This document shows positions 18,287 to 27,253 of a stretch of 64,000 bases of DNA, one piece after another. The notes under the pieces are model-generated. The model had not been told where the DNA came from. It ran no database searches and saw nothing but the letters and a program-made list of their open reading frames with translations. A program made the translations under genes and the position numbers. The stretch is taken from the NCBI GenBank assembly GCA_964573285.1, contig CAZNJD010000009.1:1-64000 (forward strand), given 5' to 3'. The stretch comes from UBA1140 sp964573285 (GTDB lineage: Bacteria > Campylobacterota > Campylobacteria > Campylobacterales > Sulfurovaceae). The number at the start of each line of letters is the position of its first letter. Position 1 is the stretch's first letter.

Positions 18287-19326
18287 TGAGAGTTTTAGTT
18301 TCTGCTCTGGAACCATCTTCTAATTTACATCTAAAAGAGGTTCTTAAATATACTAAGAATATAGAGTTAATAGGAATTTTTGATAAATCTCTAGGAACTC
18401 CACTTTATGATATATCAGATATGGCTATTATGGGAGTTGTTGATGCAATTAAAAAGCTTCAATGGTTTTTCAAAGTAGCCAATGAGATGGTAAAACTAGC
18501 AATTGATGCTGATAAGATACTTCTAATGGACTCTTCAGGGTTCAATATTCCATTAGCAAAAAAACTCAAAACTGCTTATCCTGATAAAGAAATCATATAT
18601 TATATATTACCACAAGTTTGGGCTAGTCGTCCAAAACGAGTTAATAAATTAGAGTTATATTGTGATAGACTCTTAGGGATATTACCTTTTGAAATTGAGT
18701 TTTATCACAATAAAGCTCAATATATTGGTCACCCTTTATTAGATGAGATTAAAATAAGAAATCGTGCCAAACAAGGTACTATTGCTTTTATGCCAGGTAG
18801 TCGCAAAAGTGAAATTAACCGACTATTACCTATATTTAGAGAAGTTAGAGCTAGATTATCTGATAAAAAGGCAATTATTATTATTCCATATAGTTTTTCT
18901 AATGAGAAAATAGTAAAGCTATATGGTGATTTATCAGAATTTGAAATTAGTAGAGATACTCATATTGCTTTAGCAGAGTCAGAATTTGCATTTATATGTT
19001 CTGGTACTGCTACACTAGAAGCTGCACTGATTGGTACGCCATTTACTCTAAGCTATATTGCTAAAAAAGTAGATTATTTTATAGGTACGAAACTGCTTAA
19101 TATTACTCAAATTGGTTTAGCAAATATTATTTTGACACGATATAATGGTACTACACTACATAATGAGTTAATTCAAGATGCTGTTAGTGTTGATACTCTA
19201 TTAAATGAGTATTATAGCACTAATATAGAGATATTTACACAAAAGGCTAATGAATTACGAGAGTATTTAGGGCATGGAAGTTCAAAGGCTATCGCCTCTA
19301 TTTTATCAAAGGATAAAAAATTTTAG
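18286..19326 (+). CDS. lpxB: Lipid-A-disaccharide synthase
   Basis: LpxB joins UDP-diacylglucosamine and lipid X to form the lipid A disaccharide, acting as a peripheral inner-membrane GT-B glycosyltransferase. Recognisable segments are VSALEPSSNLHLKEVL at the N terminus and YYILPQVWASRPKRVNKL near residue 106. GHPLLDE is near 146, AFMPGSRKSEINRLLPI near 167, and the C-terminal CSGTATLEAALIGTPF near 236. Length (346) is normal. The start overlaps the FUN14 stop and its 3' end overlaps the likely queH start. Other lipid A genes (fabZ, lpxA) follow shortly. Confidence 0.94.
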   Translation: MRVLVSALEPSSNLHLKEVLKYTKNIELIGIFDKSLGTPLYDISDMAIMGVVDAIKKLQWFFKVANEMVKLAIDADKILLMDSSGFNIPLAKKLKTAYPDKEIIYYILPQVWASRPKRVNKLELYCDRLLGILPFEIEFYHNKAQYIGHPLLDEIKIRNRAKQGTIAFMPGSRKSEINRLLPIFREVRARLSDKKAIIIIPYSFSNEKIVKLYGDLSEFEISRDTHIALAESEFAFICSGTATLEAALIGTPFTLSYIAKKVDYFIGTKLLNITQIGLANIILTRYNGTTLHNELIQDAVSVDTLLNEYYSTNIEIFTQKANELREYLGHGSSKAIASILSKDKKF

Positions 19327-20399
19327 TACATATATGTTGTGCCGTTGATAGTCACTATTTTTTACAAAAACTACAAACTGATTATCCAAATGAAAAACTT
19401 ATAGGGTTCTTCTATGACCCAAATATACATCCATATAGTGAGTATTATCTGAGACTACTTGAAGTCAAACGCTCTTGTAATATATTGGGAATTGAATTAA
19501 TAGAGGGAGAATATGATACCCAAAATTGGTTAGAAATAGTAAGAGGATTAGAAAATGAACCCGAAAAAGGGGCTAGATGTTCGATTTGTTTTGATAGACG
19601 CTTTGAAGTTACTGCAAAAAAAGCTCAAGAGTTAGGAGAAAAAATATTTACCTCTACGCTTCTAACAAGTCCTAAAAAATCTCTCAAACAGCTTAAAAAA
19701 GCAGGAGATATATTAGGTTCTAAATATGGTATCAAATTTATAACTCCTGATTATCGTAAAGCTTCGGGAACTCAACAGCAAAATATTATAGCAAAAGAGG
19801 ATAAATTATATCGTCAAGACTATTGTGGTTGTATATTTGGACTTACTATACAAAGAGAACAGCAACAAAAATTAGCTGATGAACTATTTACTCCAATATC
19901 TGGACAAATTCAACCTAAATCTATTGAAGCTAGAGTTGAGTTATATGAAAAACGATTAAAGTACGAAGAGCAGAATATATCTTATAAAATAGTCAAAGAG
20001 AGATTTTTAAATTGGAGAATGGAATTTGGATATTTACGAATTAGAAAAGAGACTATACCTACTCACTTTTTACCCTACTCTACTCTCAAAAACTTATATA
20101 CGAGAGGACGGATTGAGTATAATATAGAGAATTTATACTATATGAACCGTGATGAGGTTAAATTTATTACACTAGATACTTATAATCAATTGGCCAAAAC
20201 AGATTTTATAAATATTAAAGAGTTAATCTATAATACACCCATTTTTGAAGTAGAAATAGAGGTTAGAAGGAAACTTATTTCTAATCCTTATGACCTATCT
20301 ATGATATTAGTTGTAGCACAAATTCCAACACAAAAGCTAGAAATTATAGGTCATAGTCATGTTTATCAAGATGTCAAAGAGAAAGTTATAAAAGTTTGA
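19320..20399 (+). CDS. queH: Epoxyqueuosine reductase QueH, probable ATT start
   Basis: QueH reduces epoxyqueuosine to queuosine in tRNA, the cobalamin-independent alternative to QueG. The conserved N terminus (LVHICCAVDSHYFLQKLQ, adjacent Cys-Cys, then IGFFYDPNIHPYSEY) is fully encoded but lies upstream of the first ATG at 19485. Only ATT at 19320 can start this frame after the preceding in-frame TAA at 19314. AAAGG ends 7 bases before the ATT, an ideal distance, and the start overlaps the lpxB stop by 7 bases. Further down are the GARCSICFDRRFE and CGCIFG cysteine motifs. The C-terminal 150 residues extend past the catalytic region. A start at 19485 would remove the catalytic cysteines. Confidence 0.85.
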   Translation: MLVHICCAVDSHYFLQKLQTDYPNEKLIGFFYDPNIHPYSEYYLRLLEVKRSCNILGIELIEGEYDTQNWLEIVRGLENEPEKGARCSICFDRRFEVTAKKAQELGEKIFTSTLLTSPKKSLKQLKKAGDILGSKYGIKFITPDYRKASGTQQQNIIAKEDKLYRQDYCGCIFGLTIQREQQQKLADELFTPISGQIQPKSIEARVELYEKRLKYEEQNISYKIVKERFLNWRMEFGYLRIRKETIPTHFLPYSTLKNLYTRGRIEYNIENLYYMNRDEVKFITLDTYNQLAKTDFINIKELIYNTPIFEVEIEVRRKLISNPYDLSMILVVAQIPTQKLEIIGHSHVYQDVKEKVIKV

Positions 20400-20458
20400 G
20401 TTTATTTTTAGCTTTATTTAGATAAAATCTATTAAATTTTTCTCCAAAGGCTAAACTA

Positions 20459-20908
20459 GTGATATTTAATGTAGTTGAAATCCAAAAAATCTTACCACAT
20501 AGATACCCGTTTCTATTACTTGACCGAGTAACACAACTCGAACAAGGTAAATATATAGAGGGTTATAAAAATGTATCTATCTCGGAACCTGTTTTTCAAG
20601 GACATTTTCCTGACCATCCAATCTATCCAGGTGTAATGATTATTGAAGGTATGGCACAAGCAGGTGGTGTTCTAGCATTTCAAAGTTATAATGAAGAAGA
20701 GCAAGAAGATATAAATAACAAGGTGGTCTATTTTATGAGTATAGATAAAGCAAAATTTAGGTCACCTGTAACTCCTGGTGACCAACTTATATATAAGCTA
20801 TCTGTTATAAAACATAGGGGAGCAATCTGGCAACTTGATGCTAAAGCGTTTGTTAAAGATAAACTTGTCGCCCAAGCTGAGTTAAAAGCTATGATTGTTG
20901 ACAAATAG
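20459..20908 (+). CDS. fabZ: 3-hydroxyacyl-[acyl-carrier-protein] dehydratase
   Basis: FabZ is a hot-dog-fold dehydratase of type II fatty-acid elongation and supplies the hydroxyacyl pool used by LpxA. The 149 residues contain KILPHRYPFLLLDRV with the active-site His, GHFPDHPIYPGVMIIEGMAQAGG with the catalytic Glu, and FRSPVTPGDQL. Translation starts at GTG (20459) after an AAAGG-type site. It leads the fabZ-lpxA-clpX-mreB-mreC series, a gene order I know from Campylobacter. Confidence 0.95.
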   Translation: MIFNVVEIQKILPHRYPFLLLDRVTQLEQGKYIEGYKNVSISEPVFQGHFPDHPIYPGVMIIEGMAQAGGVLAFQSYNEEEQEDINNKVVYFMSIDKAKFRSPVTPGDQLIYKLSVIKHRGAIWQLDAKAFVKDKLVAQAELKAMIVDK

Positions 20909-20916
20909 GTATATTG

Positions 20917-21708
20917 ATGTCAAATATTCACACAACTGCTGTTATTGAAAATGGTGCTAAAATTGGTAATAATGTAACTATTGGTCCTTTTGTTGTAATC
21001 TCTTCAAAAGTCACTATAGGTGATAATAATATTATAGATGCTCATGCTATTATAGAGGGTAAAACTTCTATAGGTGAAGGCAATCATATTTTCTCTCATG
21101 CTGTCATAGGCTCTATTCCACAAGATTTAAAATTTGCAGGAGAGATGGTTGAACTAATTATTGGAAATCATAATAAAATTCGGGAATTCACACTAATCAA
21201 TCCTGGAACCAAGGGTGGTGGTGGTATCACTAAGATTGGTAACAATAATCTACTAATGGGATATGTTCATATAGGACATGATGTCTTTTTAGGTAACAAC
21301 TGTATATTAGCAAATGGTGCTACTCTAGCAGGTCATGTTGAATTAGGTAATAATGTAGTTATAGGTGGATTAACACCAATACATCAGTTTGTTCATATTG
21401 GTGATTATGCAATGATTGCAGGTGCTTCAGCTCTAAGTCAAGATATTCCACCATATTGTTTAGCAGAAGGAAATAGAGCAACCTTGCGAGGCTTAAATCT
21501 AACAGGACTTAGAAGAAATATAGATAGAAATGATATAAATAAACTAAAAATAGTATATAAAGAGTTATTTGAGAGTGGTTTACCACTACAAGAGAGTGCT
21601 CAAAAATTGTTAGAAAATGAAAAATCAGAAATTATAAAAAATTTATTAAAGTTTGTCACCATATCAAAACGGGGCATTCCATATACAAGGAAAAATATTA
21701 ATGGCTAA
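20917..21708 (+). CDS. lpxA: Acyl-[ACP]-UDP-N-acetylglucosamine O-acyltransferase
   Basis: LpxA carries out the first step of lipid A synthesis, moving a 3-hydroxyacyl chain from ACP to UDP-GlcNAc. The product has the left-handed beta-helix hexapeptide repeats (IGNNVTIGPFVVI, IGDNNIIDAHAII and many more). It also has GYVHIGHDVFLGNNCILANGATLAGHV with the catalytic His. The helical C-terminal domain follows ASALSQDIPPYCLAEGNRA. The ATG at 20917 is preferred over a TTG one codon earlier. The 263-residue length is normal. The stop overlaps the clpX start by 8 bases. Confidence 0.95.
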   Translation: MSNIHTTAVIENGAKIGNNVTIGPFVVISSKVTIGDNNIIDAHAIIEGKTSIGEGNHIFSHAVIGSIPQDLKFAGEMVELIIGNHNKIREFTLINPGTKGGGGITKIGNNNLLMGYVHIGHDVFLGNNCILANGATLAGHVELGNNVVIGGLTPIHQFVHIGDYAMIAGASALSQDIPPYCLAEGNRATLRGLNLTGLRRNIDRNDINKLKIVYKELFESGLPLQESAQKLLENEKSEIIKNLLKFVTISKRGIPYTRKNING

Positions 21709-22915
21709 AAGAAAGTGTAGTTTTTGTAAAACTACAGAAAAACAAGATAATCCGTTTATAGCAGGAAATAGTGTATATATATGTTCAAACTGTGTAACCT
21801 CTGCTTATAAAATACTTTTTGGGGAAAATGAAGCAAAAATAGAAGATACAGAAAATGTAACTCTCTTAATCCCTAAAGAAATTCATAGAATTTTAGATGA
21901 TTATGTCATAGGTCAAGAGAGAGCCAAAAAGACACTATCCGTTGCTGTTTATAACCATTATAAAAGAATTTTTAAAAATGATACAACAGATGATACAAAT
22001 ATAGATAAATCAAATATTTTATTAATTGGTCCAACTGGTTCAGGTAAAACTCTATTAGCTCAAACTATTGCTAGATTTTTAGATGTTCCTATTGCTATAT
22101 CTGATGCTACCAATCTAACAGAAGCTGGATATGTAGGTGAAGATGTTGAGAATATCTTAACTAAATTACTTCAAGCTGCAGATGGTGATGTATCTAAAGC
22201 ACAAAGAGGTATTATATTTATTGATGAGATGGATAAAATTGCACGAATGGGTGAAAATCGTTCTATCACTAGAGATGTATCTGGAGAAGGTGTGCAACAA
22301 GCACTTTTAAAAATTATAGAAGGTTCTATCGTTAATATTCCACCAAAAGGTGGACGAAAACATCCAAATCAAGACTTTTTACAGATAGATACAAAAAATA
22401 TATTATTTATATGTGGTGGTGCATTTGATGGAATTGAAGAGATTATACAAAGACGACTTGGAGCTAATCAGCTTGGTTTTGGTCAAACTAAACGAAGTAA
22501 TAGAGATGAAGAGTCTGTTATGCATCTGATTGAATCTGGTGATTTGGTTCAGTTTGGAATTATACCTGAACTAATTGGACGACTTCATATCAATGCTACA
22601 CTAGAACCAATTACAATTGAGGATATGGTAAAAATTTTAGTTCAACCAAAAAATTCAATTGTAAAACAGTATCAAAAACTATTTGAAATAGATAATGTAA
22701 CATTGTCTTTTGAAGATGATGCACTAAAAGCAATTGCACAAAAAGCAATAAATCGAAAGACAGGAGCAAGGGGGCTTCGTTCGATTATGGAAGAGACTCT
22801 AGTAGATATAATGTATGAACTTCCAGAGCTTGATGGCTATGAGATTGTGATTACAGAAGATGTAGTTGAGAATAGAGTCAAGCCACTTTATATAAAAAAT
22901 TCAAAATCAGCATAA
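21701..22915 (+). CDS. clpX: ATP-dependent Clp protease ATPase subunit ClpX
   Basis: ClpX unfolds proteins and feeds them to ClpP. The 404 residues start with the zinc-binding domain (CSFCKTTEKQDNPFIAG...CSNC). Walker A GPTGSGKT is near residue 111, followed by the pore-loop GYVGED and Walker B IIFIDEMDK. The RKHPNQDFLQIDT loop and sensor-2 GARGLRSIMEE are also present. The start chosen is the ATG at 21701, inside the end of lpxA, because it gives the conserved AKRKCSFC beginning. An ATG 16 codons upstream would not. No clpP gene is in this window. Confidence 0.96.
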   Translation: MAKRKCSFCKTTEKQDNPFIAGNSVYICSNCVTSAYKILFGENEAKIEDTENVTLLIPKEIHRILDDYVIGQERAKKTLSVAVYNHYKRIFKNDTTDDTNIDKSNILLIGPTGSGKTLLAQTIARFLDVPIAISDATNLTEAGYVGEDVENILTKLLQAADGDVSKAQRGIIFIDEMDKIARMGENRSITRDVSGEGVQQALLKIIEGSIVNIPPKGGRKHPNQDFLQIDTKNILFICGGAFDGIEEIIQRRLGANQLGFGQTKRSNRDEESVMHLIESGDLVQFGIIPELIGRLHINATLEPITIEDMVKILVQPKNSIVKQYQKLFEIDNVTLSFEDDALKAIAQKAINRKTGARGLRSIMEETLVDIMYELPELDGYEIVITEDVVENRVKPLYIKNSKSA

Positions 22916-22930
22916 GATAAAGGAGTAAAA

Positions 22931-23965
22931 ATGTTCAAAAAATTTTTAGGTATGTTCTCTAATGATTTAGCAATAGATTTAGGAACGGCAAATACATTAG
23001 TATTAGTCAAAGGAGAGGGGATTAAAATAAATGAACCATCAGTTGTAGCAATACAATATGATAGACATGGAAGAGAAGATATTCTAGCAGTAGGTCAAGA
23101 AGCAAAAGATATGGTTGGTAAAACACCTGGAAATATCAAAGCTATTAGACCTATGAGAGATGGAGTTATAGCTGACTTTAATGTAACAGAGATGATGATT
23201 AGATATTTTATTGAAAAGGTACATAATAGGAAAGGTCTTTTTTCTCCTAGAATTATTATTTGTGTTCCTTTTGGTTTAACACAAGTTGAAAGAAAGGCTG
23301 TAAAGGAGTCAGCAATGAGTGCAGGAGCTAGAGAGGTATATCTAATTGAAGAGCCTATGGCTGCTGCTATTGGTGCTGGTATCCCTGTCAAAGAGCCAAA
23401 TGGAAACTTGGTTGTTGATATTGGTGGTGGTACAACAGAGATTGGTGTAACTTCACTTGGTGGACTAGTACAGAGTAAATCTATTAGAATTGCAGGTGAT
23501 ATGCTAGATAAGAATATTATTGATTATATGAAAAAGAACTTCAACCTACTTATTGGAGATAGAGTTGCTGAAGAGATGAAAATTCGTATAGGTACTGCTA
23601 TGCAACTAGAAGAAGAGCTTAATATGACAGTAAGAGGTCGTGACCAAGTCACAGGGCTACTTACATCTATTGAAATAAACTCTGAACATATGAGAGATGC
23701 AATGAAGTTACCACTTAAAGAGATTGGTGAAGCACTAAAACTTGTACTAGAAGATACTCCACCTGATTTAGCTGGAGATATTGTAGAAAATGGTATTGTA
23801 CTAACTGGTGGTGGTGCATTAATTAGAGGATTAGATAAATATCTATCCAATATTGTAAAACTCCCCGTTTATGTTTGTGAAGACCCACTACTTGCTGTCG
23901 CAAAAGGTACAGGTAAGGCACTCGAAGAGATAGATTTATTACAACATACAAGTTACGATGAATAA
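22931..23965 (+). CDS. mreB: Rod shape-determining protein MreB
   Basis: Actin-like ATPase that polymerises under the inner membrane and organises the elongation machinery with MreC and RodA (the latter at 47427-48575). The 344 residues show the phosphate-1 motif NDLAIDLGTANTLV, the PSVVA segment, EEPMAAAIGAG, phosphate-2 NLVVDIGGGTTEIGV and the adenosine motif GIVLTGGGALIRGLD. It follows clpX by 15 bases with an AAAGGAG ribosome site and overlaps mreC by 8 bases, so it belongs to the fabZ-mreC series. Confidence 0.97.
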   Translation: MFKKFLGMFSNDLAIDLGTANTLVLVKGEGIKINEPSVVAIQYDRHGREDILAVGQEAKDMVGKTPGNIKAIRPMRDGVIADFNVTEMMIRYFIEKVHNRKGLFSPRIIICVPFGLTQVERKAVKESAMSAGAREVYLIEEPMAAAIGAGIPVKEPNGNLVVDIGGGTTEIGVTSLGGLVQSKSIRIAGDMLDKNIIDYMKKNFNLLIGDRVAEEMKIRIGTAMQLEEELNMTVRGRDQVTGLLTSIEINSEHMRDAMKLPLKEIGEALKLVLEDTPPDLAGDIVENGIVLTGGGALIRGLDKYLSNIVKLPVYVCEDPLLAVAKGTGKALEEIDLLQHTSYDE

Positions 23966-24779
23966 AAAGATTATTTTTGCCATTGTTGTTTTGTTAGTTT
24001 CTCTTCTTTTTTTTAAAAAAGAAGAGAAATTCCAAGAAAACTTTGCTGTTATCTCTTTACCTATCAAAAATATCTATTTAGATGTTAGTAATAGTATAAA
24101 TAATACTATAGACAAATATATATCACAAGCTAACTCTATAGAAAATTTAAAAAAAGAAAATATTTTACTTAGAAAATATTTATATAATCAGAAAACGACA
24201 ATAAATCAATTAGAACAGTATAATAAAGTAAAAGTAAAAAAATTTGATACCAATCAAAATATATTACATATTCAAACACTATCATACAAAAAGCTTAATG
24301 ATTTTTCATATATATATCTAACAAATAGTGGTGAAACGCTTAAAGAGGATAAAATATATGGTCTAATCCAAAAAAATGTAGTAGCAGGTATAGCTATAAG
24401 AAAAGATAATGAATTAGAGGGAATATTAATTTCCAATGAAAAGTGTCAATTTTCAACCTTTATAGGTAAAAAGAAGATGCCAGGCATTGCCAAAGGTATA
24501 GATGAAAAAACTATGGAGGTTAATTTTATACCAAAATGGTCAAAAATTTTGGTGGGTGATAAAGTTGTTACTAGTGGATTAGACAATATATTTTTAGCAA
24601 ATATCCCTGTAGGAACTGTTTCAAAGGTATTAACTAGAAGTACATACAAAACAGCAATTATTAAAACTTATGCTGATGTACTACATCCAAACTACTTCTA
24701 TTTAGTCAAAAAAGTTCCTATTCAAATTCATGATTTAAATAAAACTTTGCAAAAGGATGAAAATAGTACTACAGATTAA
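23958..24779 (+). CDS. mreC: Rod shape-determining protein MreC
   Basis: MreC is a bitopic inner-membrane protein whose periplasmic part links MreB to the penicillin-binding proteins of the elongasome. The 273 residues have one N-terminal membrane helix (IIFAIVVLLVSLLFF) and a coiled coil (about 45-80). Two small beta barrels follow, including NVVAGIAIRKDNELEG, FIPKWSKILVGDKVVTSGLDNIFLANIPVGTVSKV. No mreD follows, since the next gene is the MotA/TolQ-like one. Confidence 0.92.
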   Translation: MNKKIIFAIVVLLVSLLFFKKEEKFQENFAVISLPIKNIYLDVSNSINNTIDKYISQANSIENLKKENILLRKYLYNQKTTINQLEQYNKVKVKKFDTNQNILHIQTLSYKKLNDFSYIYLTNSGETLKEDKIYGLIQKNVVAGIAIRKDNELEGILISNEKCQFSTFIGKKKMPGIAKGIDEKTMEVNFIPKWSKILVGDKVVTSGLDNIFLANIPVGTVSKVLTRSTYKTAIIKTYADVLHPNYFYLVKKVPIQIHDLNKTLQKDENSTTD

Positions 24780-24804
24780 TATTTGATTAACTATATTGTG
24801 ATAA

Positions 24805-24810
24805 TATAAT
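24805..24810 (+). promoter_or_regulatory. Putative -10 box for the MotA/MotB-like pair
   Basis: TATAAT in TGATAATATAATATAA, 26 bases upstream of the ATG at 24837. It suggests the pair is transcribed separately from mreBC, although readthrough from mreC is possible because no terminator is visible between them. Confidence 0.45.
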
Positions 24811-24836
24811 ATAAAATAATATTAAGAGTACTAATA

Positions 24837-25961
24837 ATGCAAAATACAAATTCAAATTCCCCTTGTTTCTTGAACTATATTGTGATAGCCATACTACCAA
24901 CATTTTTTTTTATTGGTATAATATTGGGTTATCTAAATATCATATCACTCAAAGTTGATATGCACTCTGTAGTTATTATATCTATAATATATGTGATATA
25001 TCTACTATTTATTCAACATAATGCAAATTTTGTTATATGTAAAATGCGTAAAAAATATTATCATCTACAAAAAGAGTTACAAAAAAGCATACAGCATGAT
25101 TCATTAACTATTGGAGATAAAACAAAATCAACAATAAATATACCTGAGTATATTAACAACTATTATAAAACTTTTCGTAATGATAATTTCGCTTCTGTTG
25201 CACCTTCATTTTTTCCAATGTTAGGTATTTTAGGTACTTTTACAGCTATTGCTATCTCTATGCCTGACTTTTCTATCAAAAATAGTCAAGCACTTGATAG
25301 TGAAATTTCACTTCTACTAAGTGGTATTGGAACTGCCTTTTATGCCTCTATATTTGGTATTTTCTTATCTATTATTTGGAACTATTTTGAAAAGAGAGGT
25401 CTATCCAAAGCTGACCAAGACAATAATCAATTAGAAGAGATGTATAGTGAGTTTATATGGACAGAGAGTGAACTAAAACGACATGAACATATGCAACATG
25501 AGATGAGAGACCAAAAGATGATAAAAGCTCTAAAAGATACTTTTAATTTAGAGTTTATACAAACACTCAATGAGAGACATTTAGAAAACTTCAAAATTGT
25601 TATAGATGAAACTAATAAAAACTTTAGTAATATTACAACACATATGAAGATGGTATCAACCGACCTCAAAGATACAATATCCAAAATACATCACTCTAAG
25701 GATGCATTAACAGCTACAGAGAAGATAGAGGATAACATCAAAAAATTTGTAACAGCTACAGATAAACTCCAAAACTCTATAGATAGATTTGACAGCTCTT
25801 TGGAAAATAGTCTAAATATTACTTTCCATAAAATTGATGATGAACTTGGTGATATTATTATAAAATTAGGTAATTTTGCTACTAGCATAAGTGAACAAAA
25901 CAGACTCCTACAAGATACAATCTCAAAATATCATAATGAGATTTCAAATCGTATAGAGTAG
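24837..25961 (+). CDS. MotA/TolQ/ExbB-like channel protein with long coiled tail (ZorA-like)
   Basis: A 374-residue membrane protein with hydrophobic segments at about 13-33, 43-60, 122-142 and 160-183. The last two carry the MotA/TolQ/ExbB pattern: APSFFPMLGILGTFTAIAI and LLSGIGTAFYASIFGIFLSIIW. After residue 190 comes a long, charged, predominantly helical cytoplasmic tail (about 185 residues), with heptad-like stretches such as DKLQNSIDRFDSSLENSLN. This layout is that of ZorA of the Zorya defence system rather than of flagellar MotA. It is followed 10 bases later by a MotB/OmpA-like partner. No zorC, zorD or zorE gene is nearby. Function is unknown, and the energy-transducing channel role is inferred from the family. 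Confidence 0.8.
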   Translation: MQNTNSNSPCFLNYIVIAILPTFFFIGIILGYLNIISLKVDMHSVVIISIIYVIYLLFIQHNANFVICKMRKKYYHLQKELQKSIQHDSLTIGDKTKSTINIPEYINNYYKTFRNDNFASVAPSFFPMLGILGTFTAIAISMPDFSIKNSQALDSEISLLLSGIGTAFYASIFGIFLSIIWNYFEKRGLSKADQDNNQLEEMYSEFIWTESELKRHEHMQHEMRDQKMIKALKDTFNLEFIQTLNERHLENFKIVIDETNKNFSNITTHMKMVSTDLKDTISKIHHSKDALTATEKIEDNIKKFVTATDKLQNSIDRFDSSLENSLNITFHKIDDELGDIIIKLGNFATSISEQNRLLQDTISKYHNEISNRIE

Positions 25962-25971
25962 CGAAAATATT

Positions 25972-27129
25972 ATGTTTAATAAAAAAAATAGTAACAATGA
26001 GAATAGCAATTTTTGGATTTCATATGCAGACTTAATGGCTGGTCTGCTTTTTGTATTTATTCTTTTGATAGGTGCTATTATTGTCAAATCTTCTATACTA
26101 AAAAACTCTCTAAAAGAAAAAGAGTTAACACTAGAGACACAAACTGAAGTATTAGAAAAACAGACAGACAATATCAAAAAACAATCAACAGTTATAAATA
26201 TAAAAGATGAAGAGATAAATAAACTCAAAAATCTTTTAGCAAAAAGAGAACAAAACCTAGAAAATACAAATAAAAGACTAATAATAACATCTAAAACTCT
26301 TGAACTAAGAGATAATGAGATAAAAAAACTCAATCAACTTCTCTTGGCACAAAATACCAAAATAGATACCTATTCAGATAAAGTTATTATACTACAAAAT
26401 CTTACTAATGAGTACAACTCTACTTTAAAAAATCAAAAAATAGATTTGGATAATTATAAAAATAGAGTATTGCTACTATCTAATAATTTAACTAAGCAAG
26501 AAGAAAAATTTAAACTCAATAACAAGAAGCTTTTAGAACTACTCAAAGTACTTGATAAAAAAGAGACTAAATATGATGAACTATTAAGTAAACTTCAAGC
26601 ACAAAAAGCCAAAATTAAATCTCTAACTGGTATCAAATTAAAAGTAATCGCCGAACTCAAATCAGCATTAGGCAAAAAGATAAATATAGATAAGAAAAGT
26701 GGAAGTTTGAGACTATCATCCAATATATTATTTGATAAAGGTTCAGCAGTCCTAAAAAATGGAGCTAAAGCAGAACTTAAATCAAGTTTTATAGATTATG
26801 TAAATACACTTATATCCAATCCAAATATATCAAACTATATAGACAAAATTATTATAGAAGGTCATACTGATAGTGATGGTGGATACCTATATAACTTGGG
26901 TCTATCTCAAAAAAGAGCTTATGCAGTAATGAACTATCTATTGACATTAGATTATATTAAAAAGCATAATATCAAATCTAAACTAGTTGCAAGTGGCAGG
27001 TCTTATCTCGACCCTATCAAAGTAAATGGAATAGAAGACAAAGATGCTTCACGAAGAATAGAGATTAAATTTAGACTCAAAAATGAAGATGCTATGTATG
27101 AAATAGAGAGAATTTTAGATGCAAATTAA
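25972..27129 (+). CDS. MotB/OmpA-like peptidoglycan-binding stator protein (ZorB-like)
   Basis: A 385-residue partner of the preceding channel protein. The N terminus NFWISYADLMAGLLFVFILLIGAIIV matches the MotB/ZorB motif, with Asp20 in the place of the ion-carrying aspartate. Residues 40-235 form a very long coiled coil rich in Glu, Lys, Asn and Leu. Residues 240-378 are an OmpA-type peptidoglycan-binding domain, with LFDKGSAVLKNGAKAEL, IIIEGHTDSDG and the late SRRIEIKF. The coiled coil would span the periplasm to the wall. A strong terminator follows. The long stalk and missing zorC/D/E genes distinguish it from described Zorya operons. Confidence 0.82.
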   Translation: MFNKKNSNNENSNFWISYADLMAGLLFVFILLIGAIIVKSSILKNSLKEKELTLETQTEVLEKQTDNIKKQSTVINIKDEEINKLKNLLAKREQNLENTNKRLIITSKTLELRDNEIKKLNQLLLAQNTKIDTYSDKVIILQNLTNEYNSTLKNQKIDLDNYKNRVLLLSNNLTKQEEKFKLNNKKLLELLKVLDKKETKYDELLSKLQAQKAKIKSLTGIKLKVIAELKSALGKKINIDKKSGSLRLSSNILFDKGSAVLKNGAKAELKSSFIDYVNTLISNPNISNYIDKIIIEGHTDSDGGYLYNLGLSQKRAYAVMNYLLTLDYIKKHNIKSKLVASGRSYLDPIKVNGIEDKDASRRIEIKFRLKNEDAMYEIERILDAN

Positions 27130-27213
27130 TTTTACACCACATAAAATCAAAGCAGCCAAAGCTTATATTAAAAATCTTGTTGATGATGAGTTGAAAGCAA
27201 ATAAGTTAGAGAG

Positions 27214-27238
27214 AAAAGAGTCTAAAGACTCTTTTTTT
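27214..27238. terminator. Rho-independent terminator, bidirectional
   Basis: A perfect 9-bp stem (AAAAGAGTC / GACTCTTTT), tetraloop TAAA, then a run of T on the rightward strand. On the leftward strand the stem is also followed by T-rich sequence. It sits between the ends of the MotB-like gene and the convergent murA and would stop both. Confidence 0.88.
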
Positions 27239-27253
27239 AGGAAGATTTTGAAC

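Noticed and set aside
24837..27129. Reading the MotA/MotB-like pair as flagellar stators.
   Set aside because: The long cytoplasmic coiled tail and roughly 195-residue periplasmic stalk are not those of MotA and MotB, and no flagellar genes are nearby.
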